DNA of 64,000 nucleotides from CAIQPS01 sp963843455 (GTDB lineage Bacteria > Actinomycetota > Thermoleophilia > RBG-16-64-13): positions 310,001 through 374,000 of the forward strand of contig CAWJKE010000007.1 of NCBI GenBank assembly GCA_963843455.1, given 5' to 3'. Numbering within the stretch: the first letter of the stretch is position 1; each line of letters starts with the position of its first letter. The notes under the pieces are model-generated. The model had not been told where the DNA came from, searched no databases, and was given only the letters and a program-made list of their open reading frames with translations. This document shows, one piece after another, positions 25,088 through 33,925 of this stretch. The position numbers were made by a program, and so were the translations under genes.

Positions 25088-27330
25088 GCAGACCAGAAAG
25101 TGAGCTGCCCCCGGGGCGCCCGCTTATCGAGGCAGCCCTGGGGACCGGGACTTCGGCCCTGGACGAGGCCGCCGGCAAGGAATTGTTTGCCGCATACGGC
25201 ATCCCCGTCCCCCGGGGTCTCACAGCCCGCTCGGCGGACGAGGCCGTGACCGCGGCCGCGGGTCTGGGCTATCCGGTCGCGATGAAAGGCTCGGCGCCTG
25301 AGTTGCAGCACAAGACCGAAGCCGGCCTGGTGCTCCTGGGTCTGTCCGACGAAACGGAGGTCCGCGAGGGCTACCGCACGTTGCAGGCGCGGGCGGCGAC
25401 AGTTCGCGCGACCCTGGACGGCGTGCTGGTCGAGCGCATGATCCAAGGCAGGCGTGAGTTCGTCGTCGGCTTGATGCGTGACCGTCTCTTCGGTCCGGTC
25501 GTGATGTTCGGGCTGGGCGGCATCTTCACTGAGGCGCTCCACGACGTGGCTTTCGCGATCGCCCCGCTATCCGACGACGATGTGGAAGAGCTTCTGGATT
25601 CGATCCAGGCCAAGGTCCTCTTGGGGCCTTTTCGGGGAAGTCCCGCGGTCGACCGGCCCGCGCTGGCCGGCATCATCAAGGCCGTGGCCCGGATGGGCGA
25701 GGATCATCCTGAGATACGCGAGATCGACGTAAACCCCCTGATGATAGACGGGGCTACGCCGGTGGCCGTCGACGCGCTGATCGCGATCGGCGATCCGGTC
25801 CCGGTGTCTACGCGCCCGCCGGCGGACCTCTCCCGCCTCGACGCTCTGGTGGCTCCCCGGAGCGTCGTCGTCGTTGGCGCCTCGTCCGACACGAGCAAAT
25901 GGGGCGGCATGTTGGTTGCCAATCTCCGGCTCGGCGGCTTTCCCGGGCCCATACATCTGGTGAATCCCAAAGGCGGGACCATCCTTGGGCTCCCTGTCCG
26001 CCAAAGCGTGTCTGAGTTGTCGGAGGCGCCCGATCTGGCGATAGTGGCCGTTCCCGCGGCGCTGGTCGACGGGGTGGTGGACGAATGCGGTCGAAAGGGC
26101 GTGCGGGCGGTGGTCGTCGTCTCGGCCGGCTTTTCGGAGACGGGGGAGCAGGGCCGGGCGCTCGAGGATCAGGTAGTCCGGACGGCCGAGAGCTATGGAA
26201 TGGCCCTTGTGGGTCCCAACTGCATGGGAGTCATCTCGTCGCACCACAGGCTCTACGCCACCGGATTCACCCTGTTGCGACCGGAGCCAGGTGGGGCGAG
26301 CATGGTGTCGCAGTCGGGCAATCTGGGCACGCAGTTGCTCGTGGCCGCCGAGCGCCGAAAAGGGGGGGTGGGCACGTTCGTGGGGGTAGGCAATGAGGCG
26401 ATGATCGACGCGGTGGACTTGATCAACTACCTCCGCACGGACCCGCTCACGACCACAATCGTCGCCTACATGGAGGGGTTCGATGACGGCCGCAGGCTGC
26501 TGGACGTGGTAGGGCAGACCTCATTGGAGAAACCGGTGGTGGTTCTACGCGGGGGCATGACGGACTATGGGGCCAAGGCCGCGGCCTCGCACACCGGGGC
26601 CCTCACCTCGTCAAGTGCTGTGTTCGCGGCCGCGGCGCGTCAATCGGGAATGATCGTCACCACCGATCCCGACGAGTTCATGGACCTCACCTTCGCTCTG
26701 GCGTACATGCCACTTCCTCGGGGAAAGCGGGTGGCGGTCGCCACTCTGGGCGGAGGCTGGGGCGTGCTGGTCTCCGACGAGATCGCCCGCTGCGGCTTGG
26801 AGCTTGCGGCCCTTTCCCCGGACGTCATCGCCGGGCTCGACCGCCTGCTGCCCCCCTTCTGGAGCCACTCCAACCCTATCGACCTCGTCGCGACGATCAC
26901 CCCCGGGGTTCCCGAGGCCGTCGTCGAGATGCTGGCGGCGAGCGACAGCGTGGACGCGGTGTTGGTGATGGGGGTCATCGGGTCTATGAGCGAAAGCCGC
27001 CGGGCGCTGAGAGAGATCGAGCGGCTCAAGCAGTGCGCTGCCGACGGCCTTTCGCCCGAAAGTGGCGGCAGCTGCGACGGGGAGGAGGCGGAGCCCGAGT
27101 TGAGCGAGCGGGAGTCGGTGTTCATCCAGGAGATGGCGACTCTGATGGACCGTTACTGCAAGCCAATAGTCAACATCTCGTTCAAGCCCATGACTCAGGC
27201 TGTCTTCTCTGCGGGGGGCAGGTATTCCACACTCGTTCTCCCTTCGCCGCTGCGGGCCGTGAGGGCGCTGGGCAAGATGGCGGACTACAGCCGGTTCCTG
27301 CAGAAAAGGGGCCGCGACCTGCGCTGTTGA
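25084..27330 (+). CDS. NDP-forming acyl-CoA synthetase (acetate-CoA ligase, ADP-forming type)
   Basis: A 748-residue fused enzyme of the acyl-CoA synthetase (NDP-forming) superfamily, which interconverts acyl-CoA + ADP + Pi with acid + CoA + ATP. Domain order is beta then alpha: an ATP-grasp domain first (LGYPVAMKGSAPELQHKTEAG, EIREIDVNPLMI, residues ~10-240), then CoA-binding (RSVVVVGASSDTSKWGG) and ligase domains with GPNCMGV, VSQSGNLGTQ and the phospho-His segment AASHTGAL. Many fused relatives have the reverse order. A Glu-rich insert (~residues 655-680) is unusual. Substrate is unknown; it may make ATP in fermentation or use organic acids. Coupling to the CDF gene is by 4-bp overlap. Confidence 0.88.
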   Translation: MSRPESELPPGRPLIEAALGTGTSALDEAAGKELFAAYGIPVPRGLTARSADEAVTAAAGLGYPVAMKGSAPELQHKTEAGLVLLGLSDETEVREGYRTLQARAATVRATLDGVLVERMIQGRREFVVGLMRDRLFGPVVMFGLGGIFTEALHDVAFAIAPLSDDDVEELLDSIQAKVLLGPFRGSPAVDRPALAGIIKAVARMGEDHPEIREIDVNPLMIDGATPVAVDALIAIGDPVPVSTRPPADLSRLDALVAPRSVVVVGASSDTSKWGGMLVANLRLGGFPGPIHLVNPKGGTILGLPVRQSVSELSEAPDLAIVAVPAALVDGVVDECGRKGVRAVVVVSAGFSETGEQGRALEDQVVRTAESYGMALVGPNCMGVISSHHRLYATGFTLLRPEPGGASMVSQSGNLGTQLLVAAERRKGGVGTFVGVGNEAMIDAVDLINYLRTDPLTTTIVAYMEGFDDGRRLLDVVGQTSLEKPVVVLRGGMTDYGAKAAASHTGALTSSSAVFAAAARQSGMIVTTDPDEFMDLTFALAYMPLPRGKRVAVATLGGGWGVLVSDEIARCGLELAALSPDVIAGLDRLLPPFWSHSNPIDLVATITPGVPEAVVEMLAASDSVDAVLVMGVIGSMSESRRALREIERLKQCAADGLSPESGGSCDGEEAEPELSERESVFIQEMATLMDRYCKPIVNISFKPMTQAVFSAGGRYSTLVLPSPLRAVRALGKMADYSRFLQKRGRDLRC

Positions 27331-27371
27331 AAAGTGGCAGGCCGGGGAAAGCCTCCGGTCCGCGCCGCGGG

Positions 27372-28640
27372 TCAATCGGTAGGCGCGGGCGTCCCGAGCC
27401 ACGCCTGGTCGCCCGAGCGGGTGAGCTTCGCCCCGAACGAAGCGCTCAGTCTGGTGAGGCGATCGAGGATGGCTGCCGCCGCCTTTCCGGTCACCGGGGC
27501 CGGGATGCCGTTGGCGTCGCTCAGATAGACCGGGATAATCCGGGCCAGCGGGGGACCGGTGGGGCGCAGAGTCACCCGTAGGACGAAGGCTTCGCCTGTC
27601 GCCCTGGAGTGGTGGTCGAACACGAAGTCACCCAAACTGTAGGCGATCAGCTTGTCGTGGTAGATCTCAAGCCCCTGGATAACGTGGGGATGGTGACCGA
27701 GGATGAGATCCGCTCCCGCGTCGATAGACTTGTGGGCCAGCGCACGCTGGTATGCAGCGGCTTGGGGCGTGTACTCGGTTCCCCAGTGGAAGCTGACGAT
27801 GACGTACTCCGCCTTCTTGTGGGCGGCCGCTATGGCCGCGAGGAGTTTCTTACCGTCCGATATGGTAGCCACCCCTGGGTGGTCGGTCCCGGCCGCGAAG
27901 CCGGCGGCGAACTTGTCGGTGAACGCGAGCACGGCGACCTTGCCCGCGGGAGTATCGACTATCGCGGCCGTCCTCGCGGCCGATATGTCCTTTCCCGCCC
28001 CGGCGTGCGCGATGCCGAGCTTGTCGAGCCGAGCGATCGTGTCGAGCAGGGCCGCGGACCCGCAGTCCACGGCATGGTTGTTGGCCATACTCACCACATC
28101 CACTCCGGCCGCCGCCAGGCCCGACGCCAGAGCCGTGCGGCTGCGGAACGTATACTCCTTCCACGCCAACTTGGTGCCCTTGTCGGAGATGGGGCCCTCC
28201 AAGTTGATGAACGCAAGGTCGGCCGTCTGAAGGTAGGGCTTGACTTTGGCAAGGGCCGCCGCGCCGCCATGTGCGTCGATGTACTTCCCGACAAGCCGGT
28301 CGCCCTGCACGTCGCCGCCGGCCGCGACAGTGAGCGACTCCAGAGCCTTCTCCGTGGTCGACGTCGTACTCGCCGGAGGCTGGGTGGTAGGCGGCTCCGT
28401 GGTAGAAGGCAGGGTGGTGGGCGGGGAGGTCGAAGCGGTGTGAACTGTGGACACGGTGGACGAAACAGAAGCGATCATCGCCTCGGAAGTGGTGGTTGCC
28501 GTCGCCGACGCGCCCGCATGGGAGCGTTGAGTCGCGTAGGTCGCCACCAACGCGAGGGCGCCCACCCAGAGCACGATGGCGGCCACCGCCAACCTGCGGT
28601 CGACTATCCGCCTCCTATTTGATGTGCCCGCGCCGGCCAT
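27372..28640 (-). CDS. CapA-family poly-gamma-glutamate/capsule protein, membrane anchored
   Basis: A 422-residue protein with an N-terminal transmembrane helix (~15-36), a Thr/Pro-rich linker (~45-95, PPTTLPSTTEPPTTQPPAST) and a PGA_cap metallophosphatase-like domain: GGDVQGDR, FINLEGPIS, MANNHAVDCG, SFHWGTEY, GHHPHVIQG and YSLGDFVFDH. CapA is needed for poly-gamma-glutamate capsule export in Bacillus, but most homologues, including isolated ones like this, are uncharacterised. No capBC lies nearby. A TATACT box sits 7 nt before the ATG. It converges with the acyl-CoA synthetase gene. Confidence 0.88.
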   Translation of the reverse strand: MAGAGTSNRRRIVDRRLAVAAIVLWVGALALVATYATQRSHAGASATATTTSEAMIASVSSTVSTVHTASTSPPTTLPSTTEPPTTQPPASTTSTTEKALESLTVAAGGDVQGDRLVGKYIDAHGGAAALAKVKPYLQTADLAFINLEGPISDKGTKLAWKEYTFRSRTALASGLAAAGVDVVSMANNHAVDCGSAALLDTIARLDKLGIAHAGAGKDISAARTAAIVDTPAGKVAVLAFTDKFAAGFAAGTDHPGVATISDGKKLLAAIAAAHKKAEYVIVSFHWGTEYTPQAAAYQRALAHKSIDAGADLILGHHPHVIQGLEIYHDKLIAYSLGDFVFDHHSRATGEAFVLRVTLRPTGPPLARIIPVYLSDANGIPAPVTGKAAAAILDRLTRLSASFGAKLTRSGDQAWLGTPAPTD

Positions 28641-28647
28641 GTCAGTG

Positions 28648-28653
28648 AGTATA
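28648..28653 (-). promoter_or_regulatory. -10 box of the capA-like gene (leaderless)
   Basis: Minus-strand TATACT, 7 nt before the ATG at 28640; an overlapping TATTAT lies 3 nt further upstream. Confidence 0.55.
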
Positions 28654-28745
28654 ATAGCCGAGCCTCCCGAGCTGGTGGGGCACTCATCATCTCAGGGGAC
28701 CGGCATGCCGCGTAGCGGCGCAATTCGTTCGGAGAGGCGCGGTTG

Positions 28746-29813
28746 ATGCGTCCCGTTGGCAGAGGCAATAAGGGCAAGCAGGTGGTCGACATACAGACCC
28801 GGCTCGCCGCGCTCGGCTATTTCCTGGGCGACGAAGGGGCAGATGGCTTCTTTGGCCCTCATACCGAAGGCGCCATCCGCGCCTTCCAGCAGCAGCGGCT
28901 TCTCTTCGCTGACGGGATCGTAGAGGACAACACGTGGACCGAACTGGTGGAAGCCGGGTACCAGCCCGGTGACCGGCTTCTCTATCTGCGCGTGCCTTAC
29001 ATGCGCGGTGACGACGTCCTCTTTCTGCAGCGCAGACTCGACGAGCTTGGTTTCGATTGCGGCCCGGTCGACGGCATATTCTCGCCGCTGCTGGAGGTGG
29101 CCGTCACCGATTTCCAGAGAAACGCGGGCCTGAACGTCGACGGGATCGTGGGCGAGACCACCATCGACAGGATCCGGCGTCTGCAGAAAGTCGGGGATGA
29201 AGGCCGGATGGTCAATATCCCGGACCGCATGGACGGCTATGTGGGGCTGCGCTCTCTAACCGGGCTGCGGGTGAGTATCGATCCCGCCCATGGCGGCCGG
29301 GACAGGGGCGTCCCGGGGCCTAACGGGACGAGCGAGAAGGATGTGAACCTTGTTCTTGGCACCCGACTGTCGGCGCTCCTCGAGGACGCAGGGGCGGAGG
29401 TGCTTCTCCTGCGGGAGACTGACGTGGATGTGCCGTTATACGAACGGACCGATGCCGCGAACGCGTGGGAGCCGCATATACACATATGCCTCCATCACGC
29501 TCACGCTTCCGACCCGAACGCCCAAGGGGCGACCTCTTACTACTTCGCGAACTCCGTATATCTATCCAAGGCCGGCAAACGCCTGGCGGGGTACTTGGTC
29601 GACTCTATCAGCCGGGAATTGGGGCGGGCGGATCTTCACAAGCACGGCCGCAACTACGCTTGCCTGAGGGAGGTCAAGCCGCTTGCCGTCATGGTGGAGC
29701 CAGGCTTTCTGAGCAATCCCGAGGAAGGCCGCGGGTCATCCGATCTCGAGGTTGTCTCCCGCGAGGCCGAAGCGATACTGCACGGCATCGAGGCCTATCT
29801 GGCTCGTCTCTAG
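28746..29813 (+). CDS. N-acetylmuramoyl-L-alanine amidase with two PG-binding domains, CwlM-like, no signal peptide
   Basis: A 355-residue protein. Two peptidoglycan_binding_1 domains (GKQVVDIQTRLAALGYF, ~8-75; DDVLFLQRRLDELGFDCGP, ~88-145) precede an Amidase_3 domain (~175-355) with zinc ligands in DPAHGGRDRG, SEKDVNL and HHAHA and the catalytic Glu in VEPGFLSN. No signal peptide or membrane helix is present, so it should stay in the cytoplasm. This architecture and location match mycobacterial CwlM, a regulator of MurA and lipid II flipping, more than a secreted hydrolase. The start ATG has GGAGAGG 10 nt upstream. All metal ligands are kept, so residual catalysis cannot be excluded. Confidence 0.88.
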   Translation: MRPVGRGNKGKQVVDIQTRLAALGYFLGDEGADGFFGPHTEGAIRAFQQQRLLFADGIVEDNTWTELVEAGYQPGDRLLYLRVPYMRGDDVLFLQRRLDELGFDCGPVDGIFSPLLEVAVTDFQRNAGLNVDGIVGETTIDRIRRLQKVGDEGRMVNIPDRMDGYVGLRSLTGLRVSIDPAHGGRDRGVPGPNGTSEKDVNLVLGTRLSALLEDAGAEVLLLRETDVDVPLYERTDAANAWEPHIHICLHHAHASDPNAQGATSYYFANSVYLSKAGKRLAGYLVDSISRELGRADLHKHGRNYACLREVKPLAVMVEPGFLSNPEEGRGSSDLEVVSREAEAILHGIEAYLARL

Positions 29814-29892
29814 CGGCGCCCGCGCGCCGGCGGACGTCCGCCGGCCAGGTCGGCACCCGTGGCCAAGCTGGCGGCTTGGGCCAGGAGAATGG

Positions 29893-29898
29893 TATAGT
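29893..29898 (+). promoter_or_regulatory. -10 box of the NlpC/P60 gene
   Basis: TATAGT at 29893-29898 puts the transcript start near 29905, ~63 nt before the proposed ATT start codon. It excludes the long upstream extension of the frame. Confidence 0.5.
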
Positions 29899-29967
29899 GA
29901 AGCCGAACTTCCAGAGGGGTGGTCTGAGCACTGCTCCGGTCGGGAAAACGTTCAGGGAGGCACCGAC

Positions 29968-31206
29968 ATTACCGGCAACGCGAGCGGCATCGGGCGGCGT
30001 CTCATCCCATTCTTCCTTGCTTGTGTAGTGATCGCGGTCATGACGGTCGGCGTTGCGCGGGCCCAGACGCCCGCGATAAGCAAGGCCAAGAGTCAGGCCG
30101 AAGCTCTGCGCGCACAGGTCGACGAACTGGACGCGCAGGTAGAGGCCGCAGTCGAGGAGTACAACACCGCCAACGCCCAGCTGGAGCAGACCCAGGCCGC
30201 GGCGCGAGACAACGAGAAGAGGCTGGCGGTCATCCAGGCGGACCTCGACGAAGCCAGGACGCGGCTCTCCTCCCGGGTCGTGGAGATCTACAAAGAGGGT
30301 CATCTCGGCGTCCTCGACACTCTCGTCGGGTCCGCCTCCTTCTCCGATCTCATCAACCGGCTCAACCTCATGGAGCGGCTGAGCAAGCAGGACAGCGAAC
30401 TCGTGGCTCAGGTGACGGCCTACCAAGACGAAGTGACCACCCGCAAGGCCGAATTGGCCAAGCAGATGGAGGACCAGAAGCGGTACATCGCCGACGCGGC
30501 CGCCGCCGAGCGGAAGGTCGAGGCCCAGCTCGCCGCGAAGAAGAAGGCCCTCGCGGGCAAGGAAGCCCAGATAGCCCAACTTCAGAAGGAAGAGGCGGCG
30601 CGCCAGGCGGCACTCGCCGCCGCCGCGAGGAAGGCCGCCGAAGACGCACGAAAGGCGAGAGAGGCCGCCGCGGCCGCAGCCAGGGCGACCACGACGACGA
30701 CTCACCGCGCGACGACCACCACTCACACCGTAGCGCCCGGAGGGCGCACCACCACAACTGGGCACACCGGCACCACTGGGCGCAGCACGACCACCACCAA
30801 GCACATGACGACCACCGCCAGGGCGACCACCACGACGGACCCGCCGTCAGCGGGAGGCACCTCGGGTGGCGACGTGGTCGACTATGCTCTCAAGTTCCTC
30901 GGTACACCGTACGTCTGGGCTGGGTCCGGTCCCTCCGGGTTCGACTGCTCGGGCTTCACCATGTATGTCTACCGGCACTTCGGTATCTCCTTGCCGCATT
31001 CGAGCAGTATGCAGTCGGGATACGGGTCGGCGGTGGCTCGCGCCGATCTGCAGCCCGGCGATCTGGTGTTCTTCTACAGCCCCATCCATCACGTGGGCCT
31101 GTATATCGGGGGCGGGAAGATGGTGAACGCGGCCGGCACCGGCAAGGGGGTCCGCATCGACTATCTCTGGAGCTCCTACAACAGCGCTCGGCGGATAGTC
31201 CGCTAG
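29968..31206 (+). CDS. Secreted NlpC/P60 peptidoglycan endopeptidase with coiled coil; probable ATT start
   Basis: A 412-residue exported hydrolase. The signal peptide (GIGRRLIPFFLACVVIAVMT, then AxA in ARAQ), a long coiled coil (~35-235), a Thr/His-rich linker (HRATTTTHTVAPGGRTTTTG and similar) and a C-terminal NlpC/P60 domain are clear. Catalytic residues are Cys in GFDCSGFTMYV, His in HHVGLYIG and a third polar residue near MVNAAG. It resembles RipA/CwlO-type hydrolases, which cut D-iGlu-mDAP bonds during division or elongation. The signal peptide requires translation from about 29968. The only candidate with a ribosome site is ATT, 7 nt after AGGGAGG; no ATG/GTG/TTG is available between the promoter and the h-region. 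Confidence 0.85.
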   Translation: MTGNASGIGRRLIPFFLACVVIAVMTVGVARAQTPAISKAKSQAEALRAQVDELDAQVEAAVEEYNTANAQLEQTQAAARDNEKRLAVIQADLDEARTRLSSRVVEIYKEGHLGVLDTLVGSASFSDLINRLNLMERLSKQDSELVAQVTAYQDEVTTRKAELAKQMEDQKRYIADAAAAERKVEAQLAAKKKALAGKEAQIAQLQKEEAARQAALAAAARKAAEDARKAREAAAAAARATTTTTHRATTTTHTVAPGGRTTTTGHTGTTGRSTTTTKHMTTTARATTTTDPPSAGGTSGGDVVDYALKFLGTPYVWAGSGPSGFDCSGFTMYVYRHFGISLPHSSSMQSGYGSAVARADLQPGDLVFFYSPIHHVGLYIGGGKMVNAAGTGKGVRIDYLWSSYNSARRIVR

Positions 31207-31218
31207 TCGCCGGCACGT

Positions 31219-32241
31219 ATGCCGCCCATCGCCGTCTTCTACCATCCGCTGTTTCTCGAGCACGAGACCGGCGAACATCCCGAGAACAAGCGGAGACTGG
31301 TTGTGGCCCGCCAGGCGCTCCTCAAGAGCGGACTTGACCTTGAGTGGGTCACGCCCGAGCCGGCGCCCGTCTCGGCGATCGCCCGCGTGCACGACACCGG
31401 CTACATAGAGTCCGTACGGACGCTGGCCGAGGACGGGGGCGGTTGGCTTGACATGGACACGGCGGTGTCGCCGAGATCCTACGAGGCGGCTACTCTGGCC
31501 GCCGGCGCCGGGCTGATGGCGGTGGATCGGGCTCTCGAGACCGGACAGAAGGCCTTCATGCTCGTGAGGCCGCCCGGCCACCATGCCTGCCGGAGCCGAG
31601 GGATGGGATTCTGCCTCTTCAACAACATCGCGGTGGCGGCCGCCCACGCCCTGGAGGAGCGGGGGTTGGAGCGGGTGCTCATCGTAGACTGGGACGTACA
31701 CCATGGTAACGGTACCCAGTCCATGTTCTATGGCGAGCCTCGGGTGCTCTTCTTCAGCACTCACGAGGCCGGCCATTATCCGGGCACGGGGATGGCGCGG
31801 GAGGTGGGCTCGGGTGACGCGGCCGGGTACACGGTCAACGTCCCCCTGCAGCCTGGAGAGGGCGACGGCGCGGTGCTGCAGGCATTCGAATCGCTGCTGG
31901 CGCCGCTGGCGCGGGCCTTCGAACCGCAACTGCTCCTGCTGTCCGCCGGCTACGATCCGCAGTGGGGCGACCCGCTCGGCGACCTCCGCTTCTCTCGAGC
32001 CTCCTTCCAATGGATGGCCGCCCGCCTGGCGCACATGGCCGAGCAGACAGGCGCGGCCGGTCCACTGTGCTTTCTCGAGGGGGGGTATGTCCCCGAGATG
32101 ATGGCCGAGTCGGTGGTGGCCACTCTGACCGGTCTGGGAGGGGAGACGCCGCCCTTCGAGCCGGTCGTCACCGCCGACGAGCGGGCCGACGTCCGGGAGA
32201 CCCTGGAAGAGATCAAGCCCTACTGGAAAGGCGCCTTCTGA
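31219..32241 (+). CDS. Histone deacetylase family (class II-like) deacetylase
   Basis: A 340-residue zinc amidohydrolase of the HDAC/AcuC/acetylpolyamine amidohydrolase superfamily. Motifs are RPPGHHA (catalytic His pair), DWDVHHGNGTQ (zinc Asp/His), FFSTHEAGHYPGTG, SAGYDPQWGDPLGDL (zinc Asp) and LEGGY. It probably deacetylates a small molecule or an acetyl-lysine protein such as acetyl-CoA synthetase; the substrate cannot be read from sequence. It begins 12 bp after the NlpC gene. An acyl-CoA ligase that could be an acetylation target lies 4 kb away, but no direct link is seen. Confidence 0.92.
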   Translation: MPPIAVFYHPLFLEHETGEHPENKRRLVVARQALLKSGLDLEWVTPEPAPVSAIARVHDTGYIESVRTLAEDGGGWLDMDTAVSPRSYEAATLAAGAGLMAVDRALETGQKAFMLVRPPGHHACRSRGMGFCLFNNIAVAAAHALEERGLERVLIVDWDVHHGNGTQSMFYGEPRVLFFSTHEAGHYPGTGMAREVGSGDAAGYTVNVPLQPGEGDGAVLQAFESLLAPLARAFEPQLLLLSAGYDPQWGDPLGDLRFSRASFQWMAARLAHMAEQTGAAGPLCFLEGGYVPEMMAESVVATLTGLGGETPPFEPVVTADERADVRETLEEIKPYWKGAF

Positions 32242-32364
32242 CCCTTCGGGCGAGTGGCTCGTCCCAAGCCCCTCAAGTCCCGGGCGGTTTCCTCCGACAC
32301 TCTAAGAGGAGGACGTTTGACGCCCCACCCGGGTGCCGCTCCCGAACGCCGCCGGAGAGGTCTC

Positions 32365-33453
32365 ATGAAGAACATCGACGAGTTGTTGTTGCAGGTCAAG
32401 GAGGCAGGCGCCTCCGACCTTCACCTCAAGGTCGGCAGCCCTCCTATAATCCGCGTGGATGGCGAGCTGAGCGAACTGGACGAGCCGACGTGCTCGCCGG
32501 AGGATACGAAGGACTACGCCGCCTCGCTCATGAGCGAGAAGCAGATCCGGCGCTTCAGCGAGACCAACGAGATCGACTTCGCCTATAGCGCTCCCAACAG
32601 TGGGCGCTATCGCGTGAACGTGTACCGGCAACGAGGATCAATCTCCATAGCCATGCGGCACGTCGTGACCCGGGTCCCCAACTTCACCGAACTGAACCTG
32701 CCTCCGGTGGTCCAGACTCTGGCGCTGGAGCCGCGGGGGATGGTGCTGGTGACGGGTACCACGGGGTCGGGCAAGACGACGACCCTTGCGGCCATGATCG
32801 ATCACATCAATCACAACATGCGGCGCCACATCGTGACCATCGAGGATCCCATCGAGATCCTTCATCGAGATGTTAAATGCATCGTCAACCAGAGGGAGAT
32901 CGGCCTCGACACCGAGAACTACGGGACGGCGCTCAAGTATGTGCTGCGTCAGGACCCGGACATCGTCCTCATCGGTGAGATGCGTGACCAGGAGACGGTG
33001 AGGACCGCACTGACCGCGGCCCAGACGGGGCATTTCGTGATGAGCACCCTCCACACAATCGACGTTGCCGAGACCATCAACCGGATCATCGACTTCTTCC
33101 CGCTCTACCAGCAGAAGCAGGTGCGGATCATGTTGGCCGGCTCGCTTCGGGGGATCATCTCGCAGCGACTCCTGGTACGGAGCGACGGAAAGGGCCGGGT
33201 GCCGGCGGTCGAAGTGATGGTGATGACCGGGCGCATCCGTGACATGATCCTCGACCCGGGGCAGACCCACAACATCAAGACGGCATTGCAGGAAGGCGAT
33301 TTCTACGGTATGCAGACCTTCGATCAGAGTCTTCTGGACCTCTTCGAAGCCGACCTCGTCTCGCTTGCCGATGCCCAACTGGTCGCCAGCAGTCCGCACG
33401 ATTTCCGGCTTCTCGTCCAGTCGCACGGACACGAGATGCCGGTGCTCGCCTAG
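32365..33453 (+). CDS. pilT: Type IV pilus retraction ATPase PilT
   Basis: A 362-residue secretion ATPase. PilT traits: start MKNIDELLLQVKEAGASDLHLKVGSPP, Walker A GTTGSGKTTT at ~131-140, Asp box IVTIEDPIE, Walker B DPDIVLIGEMRD, His box STLHTIDVAETINRII, and the AIRNLIRE-like region near RIRDMILDP. Start ATG 32365 has GGAGAGG 5 nt upstream; the upstream in-frame extension is not conserved. No other pilus gene is in the window, but comEA/comEC are 20 kb away. A retraction ATPase plus ComE proteins is what pilus-driven DNA uptake needs. Confidence 0.94.
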   Translation: MKNIDELLLQVKEAGASDLHLKVGSPPIIRVDGELSELDEPTCSPEDTKDYAASLMSEKQIRRFSETNEIDFAYSAPNSGRYRVNVYRQRGSISIAMRHVVTRVPNFTELNLPPVVQTLALEPRGMVLVTGTTGSGKTTTLAAMIDHINHNMRRHIVTIEDPIEILHRDVKCIVNQREIGLDTENYGTALKYVLRQDPDIVLIGEMRDQETVRTALTAAQTGHFVMSTLHTIDVAETINRIIDFFPLYQQKQVRIMLAGSLRGIISQRLLVRSDGKGRVPAVEVMVMTGRIRDMILDPGQTHNIKTALQEGDFYGMQTFDQSLLDLFEADLVSLADAQLVASSPHDFRLLVQSHGHEMPVLA

Positions 33454-33484
33454 TAGGCCGCCGAACAGCAGCCTGTTTCTCGGC

Positions 33485-33925
33485 TCAGCCGCGGGCGGAC
33501 TTTCGCCCGTTGGATCCCTTGGAACCCGGCGAAGGCTTCTCCCGGATGACGGGGCGAGGTCTCTCCGTGCGGTTGAAGCCCACCAGCCAGTTGATAAGCC
33601 CGGTAAGCAGAGTGACGAACGCCGCCGTGAGCAAGACCCAGACAAAGCCCTGGGTGGTCACATCTGCGCCCACCCACACAAAGATCTGAATGAGTATGGC
33701 GTTGGCCAGCACTGTCAGGAGGACGACGAGGGATGCCCTGAGGGGTTTGCTCCCGGCGCGGCGAAGGGGATGGACGAAGCTGTTGACAAAACCGAGGAGT
33801 ATCGCGGCGACAACTGCGGCCCAGGTAGCCTCAAGCCGGAAACGTCCGTGCGCCAGCGAGTCCACCAGATAGAGCCCCAGGAAGATGGCCACTCCGTTTG
33901 CCAGCCAGCGTAGCCAGAACTTCAT
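33485..33925 (-). CDS. YvlD/DUF360-type four-helix membrane protein (phage holin family IV-like)
   Basis: A 146-residue membrane protein with about four helices (MKFWLRWLANGVAIFLGLYL, TWAAVVAAILLGFVNSFVHP, ASLVVLLTVLANAILIQIFV, WVLLTAAFVTLLTGLINWLV) and a basic, disordered C-tail (RPRPVIREKPSPGSKGSN). It fits PF04020, named after a phage holin but mostly chromosomal; B. subtilis YvlD is involved in envelope stress resistance. Nothing around it is phage-like. It overlaps the pafBC stop by 4 bp, forming an operon. Confidence 0.8.
   Translation of the reverse strand: MKFWLRWLANGVAIFLGLYLVDSLAHGRFRLEATWAAVVAAILLGFVNSFVHPLRRAGSKPLRASLVVLLTVLANAILIQIFVWVGADVTTQGFVWVLLTAAFVTLLTGLINWLVGFNRTERPRPVIREKPSPGSKGSNGRKSARG

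Noticed and set aside
28746..31206. Capsule (poly-gamma-glutamate) operon with the capA-like gene
   Set aside because: No capB or capC; neighbours are general peptidoglycan proteins on the other strand.
32365..33453. Type IV pilus gene cluster
   Set aside because: Only pilT is present; neighbours are a deacetylase and PafBC, so no cluster can be claimed.
33485..33925. Prophage remnant because of the holin-like protein
   Set aside because: The PF04020 name is historical; no other phage gene, repeat or att site is near.
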